DNA from: Alitta virens | Taxonomy: Eukaryota > Annelida > Polychaeta > Phyllodocida > Nereididae | DNA length: 64,000 nt | Direction: 5' to 3' | Assembly: GCA_932294295.1 (NCBI GenBank) | Contig: OW028580.1 | Span: forward strand, 39,310,336-39,374,335 | In this document: piece after piece, positions 1 to 11,722 of the stretch | How the letters are laid out: each line of letters starts with the position of its first letter | Position numbering within the stretch: the stretch's first letter is position 1 | Translations under genes and position numbers: made by a program | The notes under the pieces: model-generated | Seen by the model: the letters and a program-made list of their open reading frames with translations, nothing else | What the model was told of the DNA's origin: nothing | Database searches by the model: none

Positions 1-984
1 AAGCAAATAACATCCAGTACAACCCAAATGTTGACATGGAATACTCTCATGTAAACGCTCTTATGAACGACCTGGGTTCATCACACTCCTATGGAACATC
101 CCATAGACCATAAAATTAACTCCTGGCAACATCAACAATACCCTAAACCACTTGGAAAACCATAAAAGTGGCTAATGAATGGGTGAGCTCATCATCAAAC
201 TCATCTTGAGATACACAATACAATCAAACAGAGTATTGTCCCATGACAATGTAATATCATGTACCTTGCGAAGGTCTAAAATCCAATGATACTTCTCGTG
301 TTCTTAAATAACACAGATTACGAAGTCCATAACTATAATTCTCTGAAATTATACAATAAAGTCCAACAAAAAACTGTGTAGTCCAGTCCTCATAGGTATT
401 GTATCCACTAGGGAAATATATTGTGGATCATTGATGTAGATTTTGTAGCTGTAATGTTACATTATCAAGGAGCCATATGTAAACTTTTTGAGAAGCACAT
501 TTGAAAAACACAATGGTCTGAAACACAATAGTTTAGCACATGCCATAATATACTGGAGATGATATTCTGTGTTACGTCCATTCATGTCTGGTTGAGGCTG
601 TCTCATCAGCTATAAAACGAAATACGTCACTTCCATATTGCAGTTTTAAAGATCCAACATCAAAGTACACCTGTTTTTAGATCCATGTAGCTGAAGTTTA
701 ACTTGCAATAATTACTTGTAACATTCAGTCTAAGATAGTAGCATGTATTTAGTTTCCATGTGTTTGTAATTTGTGTGTAGTAGGAATAGTCAACAGTTCT
801 GAAGTTTAACTTACACAATTCTAACAGTCACCATGTAAGATAGTAATGTATTTAGTATCCATGATAACAGTAACAAATAACAACCAAAGTCATAAAATCC
901 CTGCTATGTGTACAACTTACTGATAGCAAAGCCAAGGTGTCTATTCAAGTCAACAAAAGTGCAGGGGCCTACCCATGCACTTGA
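1..984. other. 3' flank of the SAM gene, no gene seen
   Basis: AT-rich sequence downstream, on the minus strand, of the stop codon at 985-987. I see no open frame with splice sites, no tRNA-like box and no clear tandem repeat. It could hold the 3' UTR of the minus-strand gene, but I found no convincing AATAAA on that strand. Confidence 0.4.
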
Positions 985-1096
985 TTACTGACTGTCAGAT
1001 GTCAACCGCTCCTCAGAGTCAACAAACTTGAATGCATAATAGGCCTCTGGTGACACAGGTACAGCTCCCTTGTGCAAAAATGTGTCCTGTTGTTTG
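985..1096 (-). CDS. Probable terminal coding exon of a minus-strand gene, possibly the SAM-domain gene
   Basis: On the minus strand a good acceptor (polypyrimidine then TTTTTGCAG) precedes 112 nt that end in TAA at 985-987. The exon starts with one nucleotide that completes a split codon, followed by 36 codons and the stop. The peptide reads QQDTFLHKGAVPVSPEAYYA and ends in DSEERLTSDSQ. Base composition is clearly richer in GC than the flanks. The entry phase (one nucleotide) matches the exit phase (two nucleotides) of the last SAM-gene exon seen at 10371-10475. I therefore infer that it may be the last exon of that gene, giving a 132-residue product if no exon lies between. The alternative is a separate gene whose other exons I cannot find. 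I do not recognise the C-terminal peptide. Confidence 0.5.
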
Positions 1097-3249
1097 CTGC
1101 AAAAAGGTGATATTATATCTACTTCTGAAGTGTAATATTTTAAAGTTTTTTTAGTCCTCGAATTGCTTAGTAAAGTCAATCAATGATTCAATCCTTCAAG
1201 CAGAGTAAGTAAATAGTTACTAAATATTTACTGAATACAAATATAAATGAGTTGAAAAAACTCAAATATCCAAAACTCATCCAACTGCAGTGCTCATGTG
1301 GGTTTCAAATCTGTAATATTGCGCATCCAGGCATGTTAGATAGTGTTTGGATCAGCATTAACATCACTGTCAAGCATTAGGTCACAATTTGGCTGCAGTG
1401 ATGATTATAGAGACGATGATGTCCATAATAGCATTTAGTTGTACTAGATGTGTGAGTCTGTCATGAACAATAGCCTTGTCGTAAATGCGAAAGCTCGCCG
1501 GTGGTGGAAGAATTAAACCCGCTAACTGGTGTCAGAAGTGTGTGTAGAGCATAACAGATGAGCACTAGGCCTGTGTTGTGGCCGCCAGGAAGTCAGGTGC
1601 ATGCCTTTTGTAATGTTAAGAACTCTGTGGTTTAACTCCCAGATCTGACAGACGTGCTGCTTCACAGAGGACTTGTATCATCCGCATAGAGCTCTTTGGA
1701 TCCAGCGTAGAACCATGAGTCGTAAAAACAGTAGGCCATTATAGAGCCACAGGCACGCCGTTCACATATGAATCATAATACAGACAGACACACAGACAGA
1801 GCTAGACAGCTAGGAGGCACAGATAGACTCAAATCTGTGTCACCTAAGCGTACACTCGAATGCTTGCTATTAATCTCCAAATTTGATTCGTTGAAGTGCA
1901 GTGTCACTCAATTATAACATGTACGATGCAGGGGTTGCAAATTAACCCCACCTAAATGCAAGGTCAGATCTGCATTAAAGAGAGTTTAGCTTCATAGGTG
2001 CACTAGTTGAGCTGGTATGATTCACTGGATAATATGATATTAATATCCATAATTTGTGTTATTAACACTAATATCCTTTGCATCAGTATGGAGAAAAGTA
2101 GCAATGTGTATGTTGAAAGTCCTTTTAAACCTCATCATGTGATTCATATGCAGGATATATCTCTGTAGTGTTTAGTGCTGTTTATGATCCCCAAATCTGT
2201 AAGTTGCTCAAGCTAATTAATTCAATATGCATGAGAATTGTATTGATAATATTTAGTACAAATATTTGCTTATGTACACCATGTATGTTATCAATACATA
2301 TTTTCTCTATTAATCATTGATTACTTTCCGCAAACCGGTAGCCCATCCCTTTGAACTCTGTGACCTCAAAAACTTGTGCTAATACCCTGAAGCATTCTAC
2401 AGACATCAAAGCATTTGACATAAATAAACATGCCTATAGCTGAGATAGGCAAAGATCATTATAGTGTACTATCACACAGTACATACAGTCTATGTATGAA
2501 TTGTATGATTAAGCCCATTGCTATGGTAACATCCACATATGTCTCTAAATGAATGAATAGCCATTTGACACGTGATTCTAAAGTTGATTGACAGTTCATA
2601 CCAATGTAAAGAGAATTAATTATATTGAATTTCCCAAGGTAGAAATACGTGTCATAGTTTGTTTAACAGCTGTGATTTTTTTCTTTATTAAAGGTAGTAA
2701 AATACCTTTTTCATGTAAATTACCTGTACATTTATTAAACTTCATCAGTGTTTGATTGCAGAGAAAACCCCCCATTTTCTGTCCTCATATTACTATATTT
2801 AGCCTTCCTGGTTACTTTAATTTCAAATTTTTGCCAGATAAAAATTAAAAACCCTGCCATCAAATTATTTATTATTATAATTATTTGTAAATTGTTAGTC
2901 ATTATTGTTATCAAATTAGCCAGTTAAAAAGTTTTTTTCTCAACAATATAATGACTTATTCAAACTAATATCATATGTAACTTGAGACGCCTATTTTAAT
3001 TATAATGGTGAATTTTTTGTTCAGTAGAAAATGTGAAAAATGCACTATAATCATATACTTAATGTTAATATTTGAAGGATGTTTATTGTGTTATTGAAAT
3101 ACTGTAATTTTATTACGTTAATTAATTAAATTTGTTTTATAACATTTTTCCATGGTGGCTCATTCAGAGAATCGGTTTTTCAATGAGGCCCTGGTACAAA
3201 GGTATAAAATCAATAAAATAACTACTTTTTTCTATAACTTTATATTTTT
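1097..3249. other. Probable intron sequence, no gene seen
   Basis: AT-rich non-coding sequence, probably part of the long last intron of the SAM gene. A somewhat GC-richer patch lies around 1490-1740 without a recognisable exon. No tandem array and no clear transposon ends were found. Confidence 0.3.
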
Positions 3250-3346
3250 TATATCTGTTATATCTATTATATCTATTATTTTGTAAAGTGCATTAGAATG
3301 GATTTCATTCAGATAATGCACTATAAATATGAAATAAAATAAAAAT
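3250..3346 (+). mobile_element. Non-LTR retrotransposon 3' end remnant
   Basis: The stretch ends in ATGCACTATAAATATG followed by AAATAAAAT-type repeats. This is the GCRCTATAAAT-then-A-rich tail typical of many animal LINE 3' ends. No coding sequence remains upstream. A similar ending is seen at about 18800. The call rests on the tail only. Confidence 0.35.
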
Positions 3347-4358
3347 AAATATATACAATTTAAAAACATTCATAGTTAATGTTTATCTAGTCTAATTGTT
3401 TTTATCATCACTTTAATAACATGCTAGGCCTTCTTGCTATAATCTGATCATAGACAATTAAAGCAGACTTAGGATCCAAGGGGTTATCATCAACAAGGTC
3501 ACATTGTTTCTGCTCTTTGCATAAACACAAATATAAACAAAAGTTTTGCATAAGTAATGAGTTTATAATACTGTACCATTGGAGTTGTATAATGCAAAAA
3601 ATATTTAAGTAGTATAATACAGATTTGTTTCTGTTATTAATATAATCCATTAAAGTCCACGTGTTAGGCCTACAGACTGATCATTTGTTTCAAAGCAAAG
3701 CCGCCATTTTTAATGCCATGTGGCTGGAGTCATTTCTAGCCTCCTGCAGTGGAGAGTCGCGAACAATCTGTTTATTAAAGGTGTGTGACATTAAAAGATC
3801 TGAATCTGATAATGTATCAGCTATTACTAAATTATTGGGCTTTGTATTATTATCCTTTTCATATTTACAAAAATGAATTTAATTATAAGGCCAGACAATA
3901 CTGTACCAATGGTAGTCCTTATGTAGTAAGGCCCAACTGTTTGTAAATGAGTATTATCTTAATATAATTTTACTTAAAATTATCTTATGATAATACTTAT
4001 AATTGCATTTTGTAAGTCTGAGGCTAAAAGAACCTTCAAGAAATCATCTGAACTGTTAGATAACATTTGAATATAAGTTAATATCAGTAAAAAATAACAC
4101 CATGTTTATGATTGTGAGGACCATGCATACAGATATTTAATCATATTTGATTTAACATAGCTCATCCTGCTAACTTAATTGATAATGAAGTTGTTAGCCA
4201 TTATCTATAAATGTAGATGACCTGGTATCGTTGTTCACCCAAGTGACCAGTAGCTTATATTTTTATAACTACATTTATGTATTATCCCTGTATTTATTGT
4301 GTCTCTATTTTTAGGGGAAGGCAGGCCAAAATGGGCCCACGGGGCAAAACAGGATAGT

Positions 4359-4477
4359 CCCAGACGGCATTCCAAATCGGGCCAGTGTCGTTTCTATGTC
4401 GGCCACCATCGGCGCAACAGCGTTTTGACATCGCCGACATTGCGCCGATGTTGAAATGATTTGGAATGCTAACTGGG
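4359..4477. mobile_element. 119-bp palindromic foldback element, copy A
   Basis: Both ends carry inverted copies of a CCCAGAYRGCATTCCAAATC terminus, and the interior is made of alternating ACATCG and CGATGT-like words, so the whole element is quasi-palindromic. The right end is slightly mutated (GCTAACTGGG). It has the same length as copy B (5966-6084) and shares ends with copy C (23408-23548). No target-site duplication is evident. It is a non-autonomous inverted-repeat element of unknown superfamily. Confidence 0.7.
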
Positions 4478-5827
4478 GTGAAAATTCTCCTAATATTTTC
4501 CCTGAAACTTTGTGTGAGTATGCCATGAAAAAAATTATTTTTCTTTAAATATTTCCTTTTTTTCTACCACTATATAGTATAAATACACCTGTACCAGACT
4601 TGTTGTGATATTATTGTGATAGTAGATAGTAGATTGCATGTGTGAATAGATTTTTTTTTTTGTGAATGAGGAAAAATTAGACTTTAAATGATCATATTAT
4701 TGCAGGCTATTTATAGCGCAACTTTCCTATACTTCAATTATGTAAAATTTTCATTTATGCTTTTTGCATACATGTGGTAACCAAAGTTTTGGCTATCAGC
4801 TGAAACCTGGAGGAGCAACAGAGCTACAGAACTACCTTATATGGGCATGCACAAAAAGTGATGATGAAACTTTTTTTCCCATCCTCCAATATTTGTAAAC
4901 CTGATCACTCACTCTGGTAAAATTCTACACCCACCTAAAGATATTCATTAATATGTGTCCCATTTTGCCCCAGGCAATATCACCCAGGAAAGGTACTAGA
5001 GTGGGCAAAATGGGACAAAACAGCATTTTACATTATTTTAAATTTGTGATGATCATAAAACAGGGGATGTATTAAATTGTCTTAAAACTGAAAAATGTGC
5101 GTGCCTTAACAGTTTTGTAGCAATTTTGTGGTTTTCAGATTAAACCCCAGCAAGCTATAGGGGTTCAAAGTTAGCGGGCCTATTTTGCCCCACCTTCTCC
5201 TATATATAAAATCCTGGAGTACACAGACCATGAAATATATGAAAACAACCAATAGATACATTTATTTCAGATCGTAGACTACAGTTGACTAATAAAGTGA
5301 CTAATTGCTAGTCATCTAAGTTAGAAGTGCCATGGCCTAGTGGCTACGGATTGTATACTCCTCAGTGACTTGAGAAAGGCTCATGCATGAACAGGCCAGT
5401 GGAGGGTGTTATTGTACAGTAATGTAATTGTAGGAAGTGCAAATCTAGTTCAAGGGTTTTTTTTTTTATAGTATAGACCTATATAATTCTTTTAAATGTA
5501 AATGGACTAGACTATACAATTCCTGGACCTTGCTTTGACATAAATTTCCAACTGAACATTCTGTCTCATTTTGGCTTCCCGCCAAAAACCACTGTGAGGC
5601 AACCCACTGTCATGTTCCACAGCACGTGCTGTCCAATTATGACGTCACAAGTACATGGCCAAAGTTATGCTAATTACCTAGTCACACAGTTACCATGGGA
5701 ACGTGTTAAAACATGAAATTAACTACAAGCCGGAATATCATGAAAACCCTCCTACATTTGATGACATCAAAACTTGTGCGCATATCATTAATCTGATTAT
5801 CACAGAGATTTCCCACATATGACTAAT

Positions 5828-6478
5828 ACACTGTAAAAATTTCCTGTAGTTTTTACGGCATCTAGTTGGCTAATTTTCGCACAGTATTTTGCTTCAAATA
5901 TTACAGTTCTACTGTAAAGTAGAATAAACGGATGTTTTCCGTAAAATTTATGGCACATGCATCTGCCCAGATAGCATTCCAAATCGGGCCAGCGTTGTTT
6001 CTACATCGGCCACTGTTGGTACAACATTGTTTCCACATTGCCAACATCGCGTCAACGTCGATACGATTTGGAATGCTATCTGGGTGGTAAGGCCTCCTGT
6101 GAAATTACATACGGCACTCGATCTGCTGTAAATTACTGTCAGTAAGCCATTATAATAAGCCAATGTTGGCCATCTATTTTACCACAAAAATGGTATGGTA
6201 TCATGGTATAGAGTAGTTTTATGGTATCTTTCCATAAAATATGCGGTAAAATGCTGTATGGTAGATTTGGTATATTTTACAGCAATCTACTGAATAAATT
6301 ACGGTAAACTTTCATTTTCTTTACCTCAACTGTAAAATATATAATATTATACTGTTGGATAGATTTAGGGTAACTTGTCATAAAGATTTTTACGGTAGTG
6401 GGATGTATAGTAAATTTACAGTATTTTACCGTAAATACTACAGTAAAATTGTAAGACAACAGAAACTCATTACAGTGT
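5828..6478. mobile_element. ACACTGTAA-ended inverted-repeat element, interrupted by copy B
   Basis: The left end ACACTGTAAAAATTTCCTGT and the right end (inverted ACACTGTAATGAGTTTCTGT) match each other. The interior is rich in TTTACGGTA, TACAGTAAA and TTTTACCG words in both orientations, which is typical of a MITE. The 119-bp palindromic element at 5966-6084 sits inside it, so two insertion events are layered here. There is no coding capacity. Confidence 0.55.
5966..6084. mobile_element. 119-bp palindromic foldback element, copy B (nested)
   Basis: It begins CCCAGATAGCATTCCAAATC and ends with the exact inverse (GATTTGGAATGCTATCTGGG), with one extra base on each inner side. The interior carries TACATCGG and CGTCGAT-like words as in copies A and C. 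It lies within the ACACTGTAA element, so it inserted there or arose inside it. Confidence 0.75.
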
Positions 6479-6605
6479 AACCCTAATCATTATGGCCAGC
6501 ACAGTTGTGAAACTATACATTTTAAATCCTTACAATCATGTTGTACCAAATATTTTTAGGCATTATTCAGACAATATTTTGCTTAATGTAATGGCAAACT
6601 ATTGA

Positions 6606-6633
6606 GGAGTATGTAAACTTTTGGGCACAACTG
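6606..6633 (-). mobile_element. Orphan terminal sequence of a second Tc1-like element
   Basis: Read on the minus strand, after a TA this is CAGTTGTGCCCAAAAGTTTA followed by CATACTCC. That is the general form of many Tc1-like inverted-repeat ends (CAGTKGTGnCCAAAAGT). No partner end or transposase is seen. It ends only about 21 bp before the intact Tc1 copy at 6657. Confidence 0.45.
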
Positions 6634-6656
6634 TACTACATGGCTAGGCCTATATA

Positions 6657-8273
6657 CAGTATACTGCATAAGTGAGTACACACCCCTTGCAAGGTGGGTT
6701 ATTCAGCCTCAGCTCACAAAATATTAGAAATACAGGAAATTTGCTGCAACAAAATCTTTGTCTGGCAACATATAACCGTTTCACAAAGAATGATCACAAT
6801 TGCTTATATCAACAGTTCATATTATGTAATAGTTTATAATACAGTCAGTGCAAAACTGAGTACACACCAAAAATAACAATTTATCATGTTGCTATTTAAC
6901 CAGATTAAAGTTTACAGTTTATCAAATACTTAATAAGAGATGTTTGATGAAGCTTCCACCCAATTAATCTGAATTAAGAGACCCTTAAGTTGTATAATAG
7001 GTCAAATTACCTTAAACAGTCATCTTCAAAGTGATATGACAACAATGGCACCACATGGGACTGAGATTTCTTGTCAAATAAGGAAAAGAATAGTCACACT
7101 GCATAAGAAGGGGCACAGTTACCAGAAAATAAGCAATGCTTTGGAAATAAGCCGAAACACAGTGGCTAAAGTGATTCAGAGATTCAAGAAAAATGGAAGT
7201 TGACTCCAAGGGATGAGCGACATCTGGGGAGATCCTTGGAAAAAAACAGAAAAGCAAGTACTGTGGAGCTTGCAAAAGCTCTTGAAAGTCAAGTTGGGGT
7301 GACTGTGTCCACTGATACGATAAGGCGCACAGTGCATAGAATGGGACTGTATGGCTACCGACCTTGAAGGAAGCCCTTGCTCCAGCCAAGACACAAGCAG
7401 GATCGCATGGCTTTTGCTACAACAAACCAGAGCAAGGATGTAAACTTTTGGAATAAAGTCCTGTGGTCTGATGAGACCAAAATCAACCGGTTTGGGTCTG
7501 ATGGCATCCAGTGGGTTTGGAGACGTCCAGGTGATGAGTACAATGAAAAGTGCATGGTACCCACAGTGAAGCACACGGTGGTGGCAGTGTCCTCTTATGG
7601 GGTTGTATGAGCTTTGCAGGTGTTGGAGAACTCCATTTCATTGATGGCATTATGGATTCTAATATGTATTGCCATATTCTCAAGGAAAAGATGCTACCTT
7701 CCCTCCATGCCCTTGGTCGTGGGGCCATATTTCAACAAGACAATGACCCAAAACATATTTCAAAGTTCACCACTGAGTTCCTGACAAAACACTAGGTGAA
7801 GAAACTGGATTGGCCTAGCATGTCTCCAGATCTGAACCCAATAGAGCACCTGTGGGGTGTTTTGAAAAGGAAAGTGGAGCAACACAGGCCCAAAAGTATC
7901 AATGCCTTGAAAGAGGTCATCCTTGAGGAATGGAGGAAAATTGATGCTTCAGTATGCCTTGAACTTGTCCATTCAATGCCTAGGAGGATTAATGCAGTGC
8001 TGAGAAACAAGGGTGGACACACTAAATACTAAGACACTATACTTACCTTTACTTTATGTTACTGTGTACTCATTTTTGCTTTGTCTTTATTTTAAACCAT
8101 TTATATAATATGAACTGTTGATCTAACCAATTGTGATTATAATTTGTGAAATGGTTTTTTGTTGTTAGATAAAGATTTTGTTGCAGCAAATTCCTTGTAT
8201 CTCTTATATTTTGTGAGCTGAGGCTGAAAAACCAACCTTGCAAGAGGTATGTACTCACGTATGCAGTATACTG
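6657..8273 (+). mobile_element. Tc1-like DNA transposon, 1617 bp, decayed
   Basis: The ends are CAGTATACTGCATA and its inverse, flanked by TA on both sides (6655-6656 and 8274-8275). The inverted repeats are about 200 bp long and well conserved. Each arm contains an outer and an inner copy of a GAGTACACACC-like word (outer near 6672, inner near 6856; on the right GAGTACATACC and GAGTACACAG). This is the IR/DR arrangement known from Tc1 elements such as Sleeping Beauty. The central transposase frame is broken. The element lies inside the probable long intron of the SAM gene. Confidence 0.93.
7036..8032 (+). pseudogene. Tc1 transposase pseudogene (DD34E)
   Basis: The start ATG at 7036 opens an N-terminal paired-type helix-turn-helix ([11 protein letters not shown], then [13 protein letters not shown]) that stops at an in-frame TGA near 7201. 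The catalytic region follows in other frames. WSDETKINRFG supplies the first Asp (about 7470-7500), FQQDNDPKH the second (about 7735), and SPDLNPIEHLWG the Glu (about 7845). Counting the in-frame TAG at 7793-7795 as one position, 34 residues separate the second Asp from the Glu, which fits Tc1. At least two frame changes and three stop codons inactivate it. The reading frame ends GGHTKY at 8032. Confidence 0.92.
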
Positions 8274-9806
8274 TATATATATGGGTTATTCCACTGAAAC
8301 GGTGCATCCCCCTCCCCTGTCCCTCAACTTTCAAATGTGATTATAACATGAAAAATGGTTTTAATAATATGAATGTGGTATGGGGATGGGCAGACCAATG
8401 TTAAGATATTAATACATTCAAGATGTACGAAAATTCATAATTTTGATGGATTTTGAAGGATTGAAAATTTTATTTTTTGCAGTTGAAATGCCAAATGTGC
8501 ACCATTTCTGTGGAATGACCCATATATATATACATGTTAGTCCACACAGAGGTAGACCATAACATGAATTAAAATATTCACAGAATACCTGGTCCAATTT
8601 AGGCATAGGCCTATATATGATTACTAGGCCTATGTTTTGTTAAATCATGGCTGTGGTTTTGGTCGCAATAATTAATTAATCACAAAAAAGACATTTGCTT
8701 ACCAATTTTTTTGTGCTCAAGTAGGCCTATATAACCACAAATTCACACTATATATGTAAGACTTATGTAAATTGAAAACTCCCATCATAATAAGTCATAA
8801 TTGTAACCATACATATTTAAACTATACATAATTAAATCCATAGACACATTTATGACTGTCACAGAAGATCCTGTATCCACTGAATGCATACCAAGGAAAC
8901 ACAAACTCAAAATGCTTTGTACACATATATACTCATAGAATTGACCTTTTCGAATAATGCCCTTGGGCCTAAAATTGTGTGACAAGGGCCTGGACCACGT
9001 GACTCCAGTGACCTCGTTTACCTGACACAATTCTGACCCCTGCCAAATCTCGCCTAACTCTGGCACTCAGTGCCAATTCACGCGAGAACTCAGTGGCACC
9101 TATTGCATTGACCTCATCCTTGGCCTATATGACCTTGATTGCCAAAAAAATGATAATAAACCAAAATCAAGTGCCAAGTTGACATAATTTGTGTGTTTTT
9201 ATTATTAATATTCATAACTGTGCGTATGTTCATGTATTTGATAATGTGTATTTTAGATATACCTGGTATGTGTTTAATTGGTCGATTGGTAAGTTGTTTA
9301 ATGGCCCATTGAAAAAATATGTCTTTTTTTAACAGTATGCCTTTATTTATAAAATATAGTGGATGGCGAGGAGTCCAATATATAGTTTTATTGGATGGAG
9401 AAAATATGTGTAGGTTTTCTCATTATATCATAAGTTACATTCTCTGATGAAATGTCACAGCTAGATGAACATAACATAACTGTCTTCAGAATTCTATGAA
9501 TACCTAAAGATTCCTATAAACAAAACAAATACTATTTTTTATGACCTTTGGAAGTAGCTAGGGTAAACACTTAACAGAGATCATCCCCCAAGTCATATAT
9601 TGACTGGTTCAAGAGGGTTTGAACAGATGTACCTAATGGGCACTACCAATACAGTCGTGTGATTATAGTGTGGACTCAGTCTTATCATCTCACCATTACG
9701 TCTGCCCGAGACAATTTCAAAACCATTAAAGCCACATTACCACAGCTTTATGATAAGTTTACCTGAATTTTAGGTCGCGATGGGTCACAGTTTACACTAT
9801 TTCCAA
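8274..9806. other. Probable intron sequence, no gene seen
   Basis: AT-rich. A GC-richer patch at about 8985-9130 carries several TGACCTC or GAGGTCA words and a possible minus-strand donor, but no complete exon can be built. About 9355-9420 resembles the TCCAATATA...TTATTGGATG motif repeated at 52950-53240. A scrap of the ...CATCTCACCATTACGTCTGCC repeat (also near 15630 and 47930) lies at about 9670-9710. Confidence 0.3.
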
Positions 9807-9992
9807 GGGGTGGGGGCCTAGCTCAGTGGTAGCGCGCTGGGCTTCCAACCACTGGGTCCCGGGTTCAATTCCTGGTTTTGCCTAAGTTGGATGACTGTTT
9901 CATCCTTCATCTCATTGCCATGGTCCCTACCTGTCCTAATTAGCCCATCAAGTGCAGAAATACAGGATGTAAAGCCCTAATCCACCACCACC
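9807..9992 (+). mobile_element. tRNA-Gly-derived SINE, copy 1
   Basis: It carries an A box (TAGCTCAGTGG), a CTTCCAA anticodon loop as in tRNA-Gly(UCC), and a B box (GGGTTCAATTCC). A roughly 110-bp unrelated body follows, ending TAAAGCCCTAATCCACCACC. It is flanked by a perfect 13-bp target duplication ACACTATTTCCAA (9794-9806 and 9993-10005). The tail is CCA-rich rather than poly(A). The same family occurs at 19066, 33580, 48235 and 63767. Confidence 0.93.
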
Positions 9993-10370
9993 ACACTATT
10001 TCCAAAATTCTCTTCTTTTATTTGACCTCACTTTAGACAAGAATGATCGTCGACCGTCATCGCCAATAAAAAATTATATTTTACGGTCTCTCGGCCAATC
10101 AGACTTCTAGAATCTTCCAAATAAGGATACGCAAAACATCGGACTAGAGTTGCAACGCCAGAAATGGAACCAACCAAAGTTAATAGTGCACAGAAACACT
10201 GAATATATGAATGAGACCGTTCTTATCAACCTGGCTTGGCTGTTTCCATATTTAGGTCGCTTAATTAACCAAATCAATTATATTAGCTTATCTCTTCCTG
10301 TATGTTATATAGAATGACGCCACATGTCAAAAATACTTAGTGTTGTTATGAAATGATATTTATAACTTAC

Positions 10371-11676
10371 CCTTCTGATATTGGTCCAGCCATGCTATTT
10401 TGACTAGTGGCACACAAGTATGTGCTGTCGGAATCCTCATCATCCATGAGGTTGCCTATTTGTTTACACAATTGTCTGGAACAAAAATTGACATAATTGC
10501 TATTTCTCATAAAGTGATGATCATTCTATATGACAAGCAAATGTCACTGTACAGTAAAACCTGATATAATAGTCACCTGTATTGAGCGACCCCCTGCGGT
10601 AAAGGGTCACTATATTCAAACTTCTACAGACTGAATTTTTATGTTTTACCTCGTCTAGTGAACAGCGACCAGTCTTTGATAGAAAAATTAATCTATGTCA
10701 TAAGGTGGTCGCTCAACAGAAGTTTGACTGTAAATAATATGTATTATATAATTATGTCATTAGTTTTTTGGTGTTGACATGAGTGATATGCATGTCTTTT
10801 ATTACTGTGAACATTCAATATGTCCATACTTCAATGTATATATATATATTCCATGCATGGGGGTGGGAAACAAGTGTTTATGCCCAGAAGCATTGAAAAA
10901 TCATTAACTAGACTGCTAGTCAAAACAACTTACTTGTTTGGCCTTTAAACTGACTCTTTTAGACTTTTTTGACCAATTTCTTTTAGACATTTTAAGAAAT
11001 TTTAGCTAATTTTTTAACATTTACAAAAAGCTGATGATAGTCAAAACTAGTCAACGGGTTAGTCATAAAAATTTTCAGTGCTCAACTTGGATTTGGCCTA
11101 AATAAGTGACTACAAAAAAATTAACCCAAAATGAGATACATTTTAAGAGATATATATGTAACAGAAAATATGAGAATTATAAAGTTAAGAAAAACCATTT
11201 AAATATTTATGGCCTAGACATAATACACCCTAGATTTTAAAGTATCTGGACGTGAGAAATATTTCTAATATATATATTCTAAAAACTGCACTGCTTCGCA
11301 TTCTTGGTTAAATTTCTGCTAAAAAAAGGTAGAATGTCCTATATTTTTCACTTGAAAGGGTTTTTAGCAATTCCAACCGCTTGTTATGCATGGTTTATTT
11401 CACATTTTAAAAACATATGAACAGTACACAAAGTACAAACTTTCAACATATCATGATAATTTTACTAAGGATTTTAGCATGTGTATCAAACATATACATT
11501 CAGTCATTTACATCCGTTTGTAATCTATAAATATAATATACTTATGGTTAAAAAGGTTACCTTTACAATCCAATAATGTTTTCCAGTCCAGTTATGACAG
11601 AGACAAAGTAATCCATTGCGGTGTAATTGTTCATTTAATCCGAAACAATGTCATTGTTACACAATTGGCAGTAACA

Positions 11677-11722
<46 letters not shown>

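Noticed and set aside
7012..7574. Minus-strand open frames of 125-132 codons
   Set aside because: They are antisense shadows of the Tc1 transposase region.
8785..9066. Minus-strand 93-codon frame as a possible SAM-gene exon
   Set aside because: A donor-like GTAAAC is present, but no acceptor keeps frame and the peptide shows no domain.
9807..9880. A genuine tRNA-Gly gene
   Set aside because: The A and B boxes and anticodon loop are tRNA-like, but the sequence is flanked by target duplications and continues into a SINE body found at five places.
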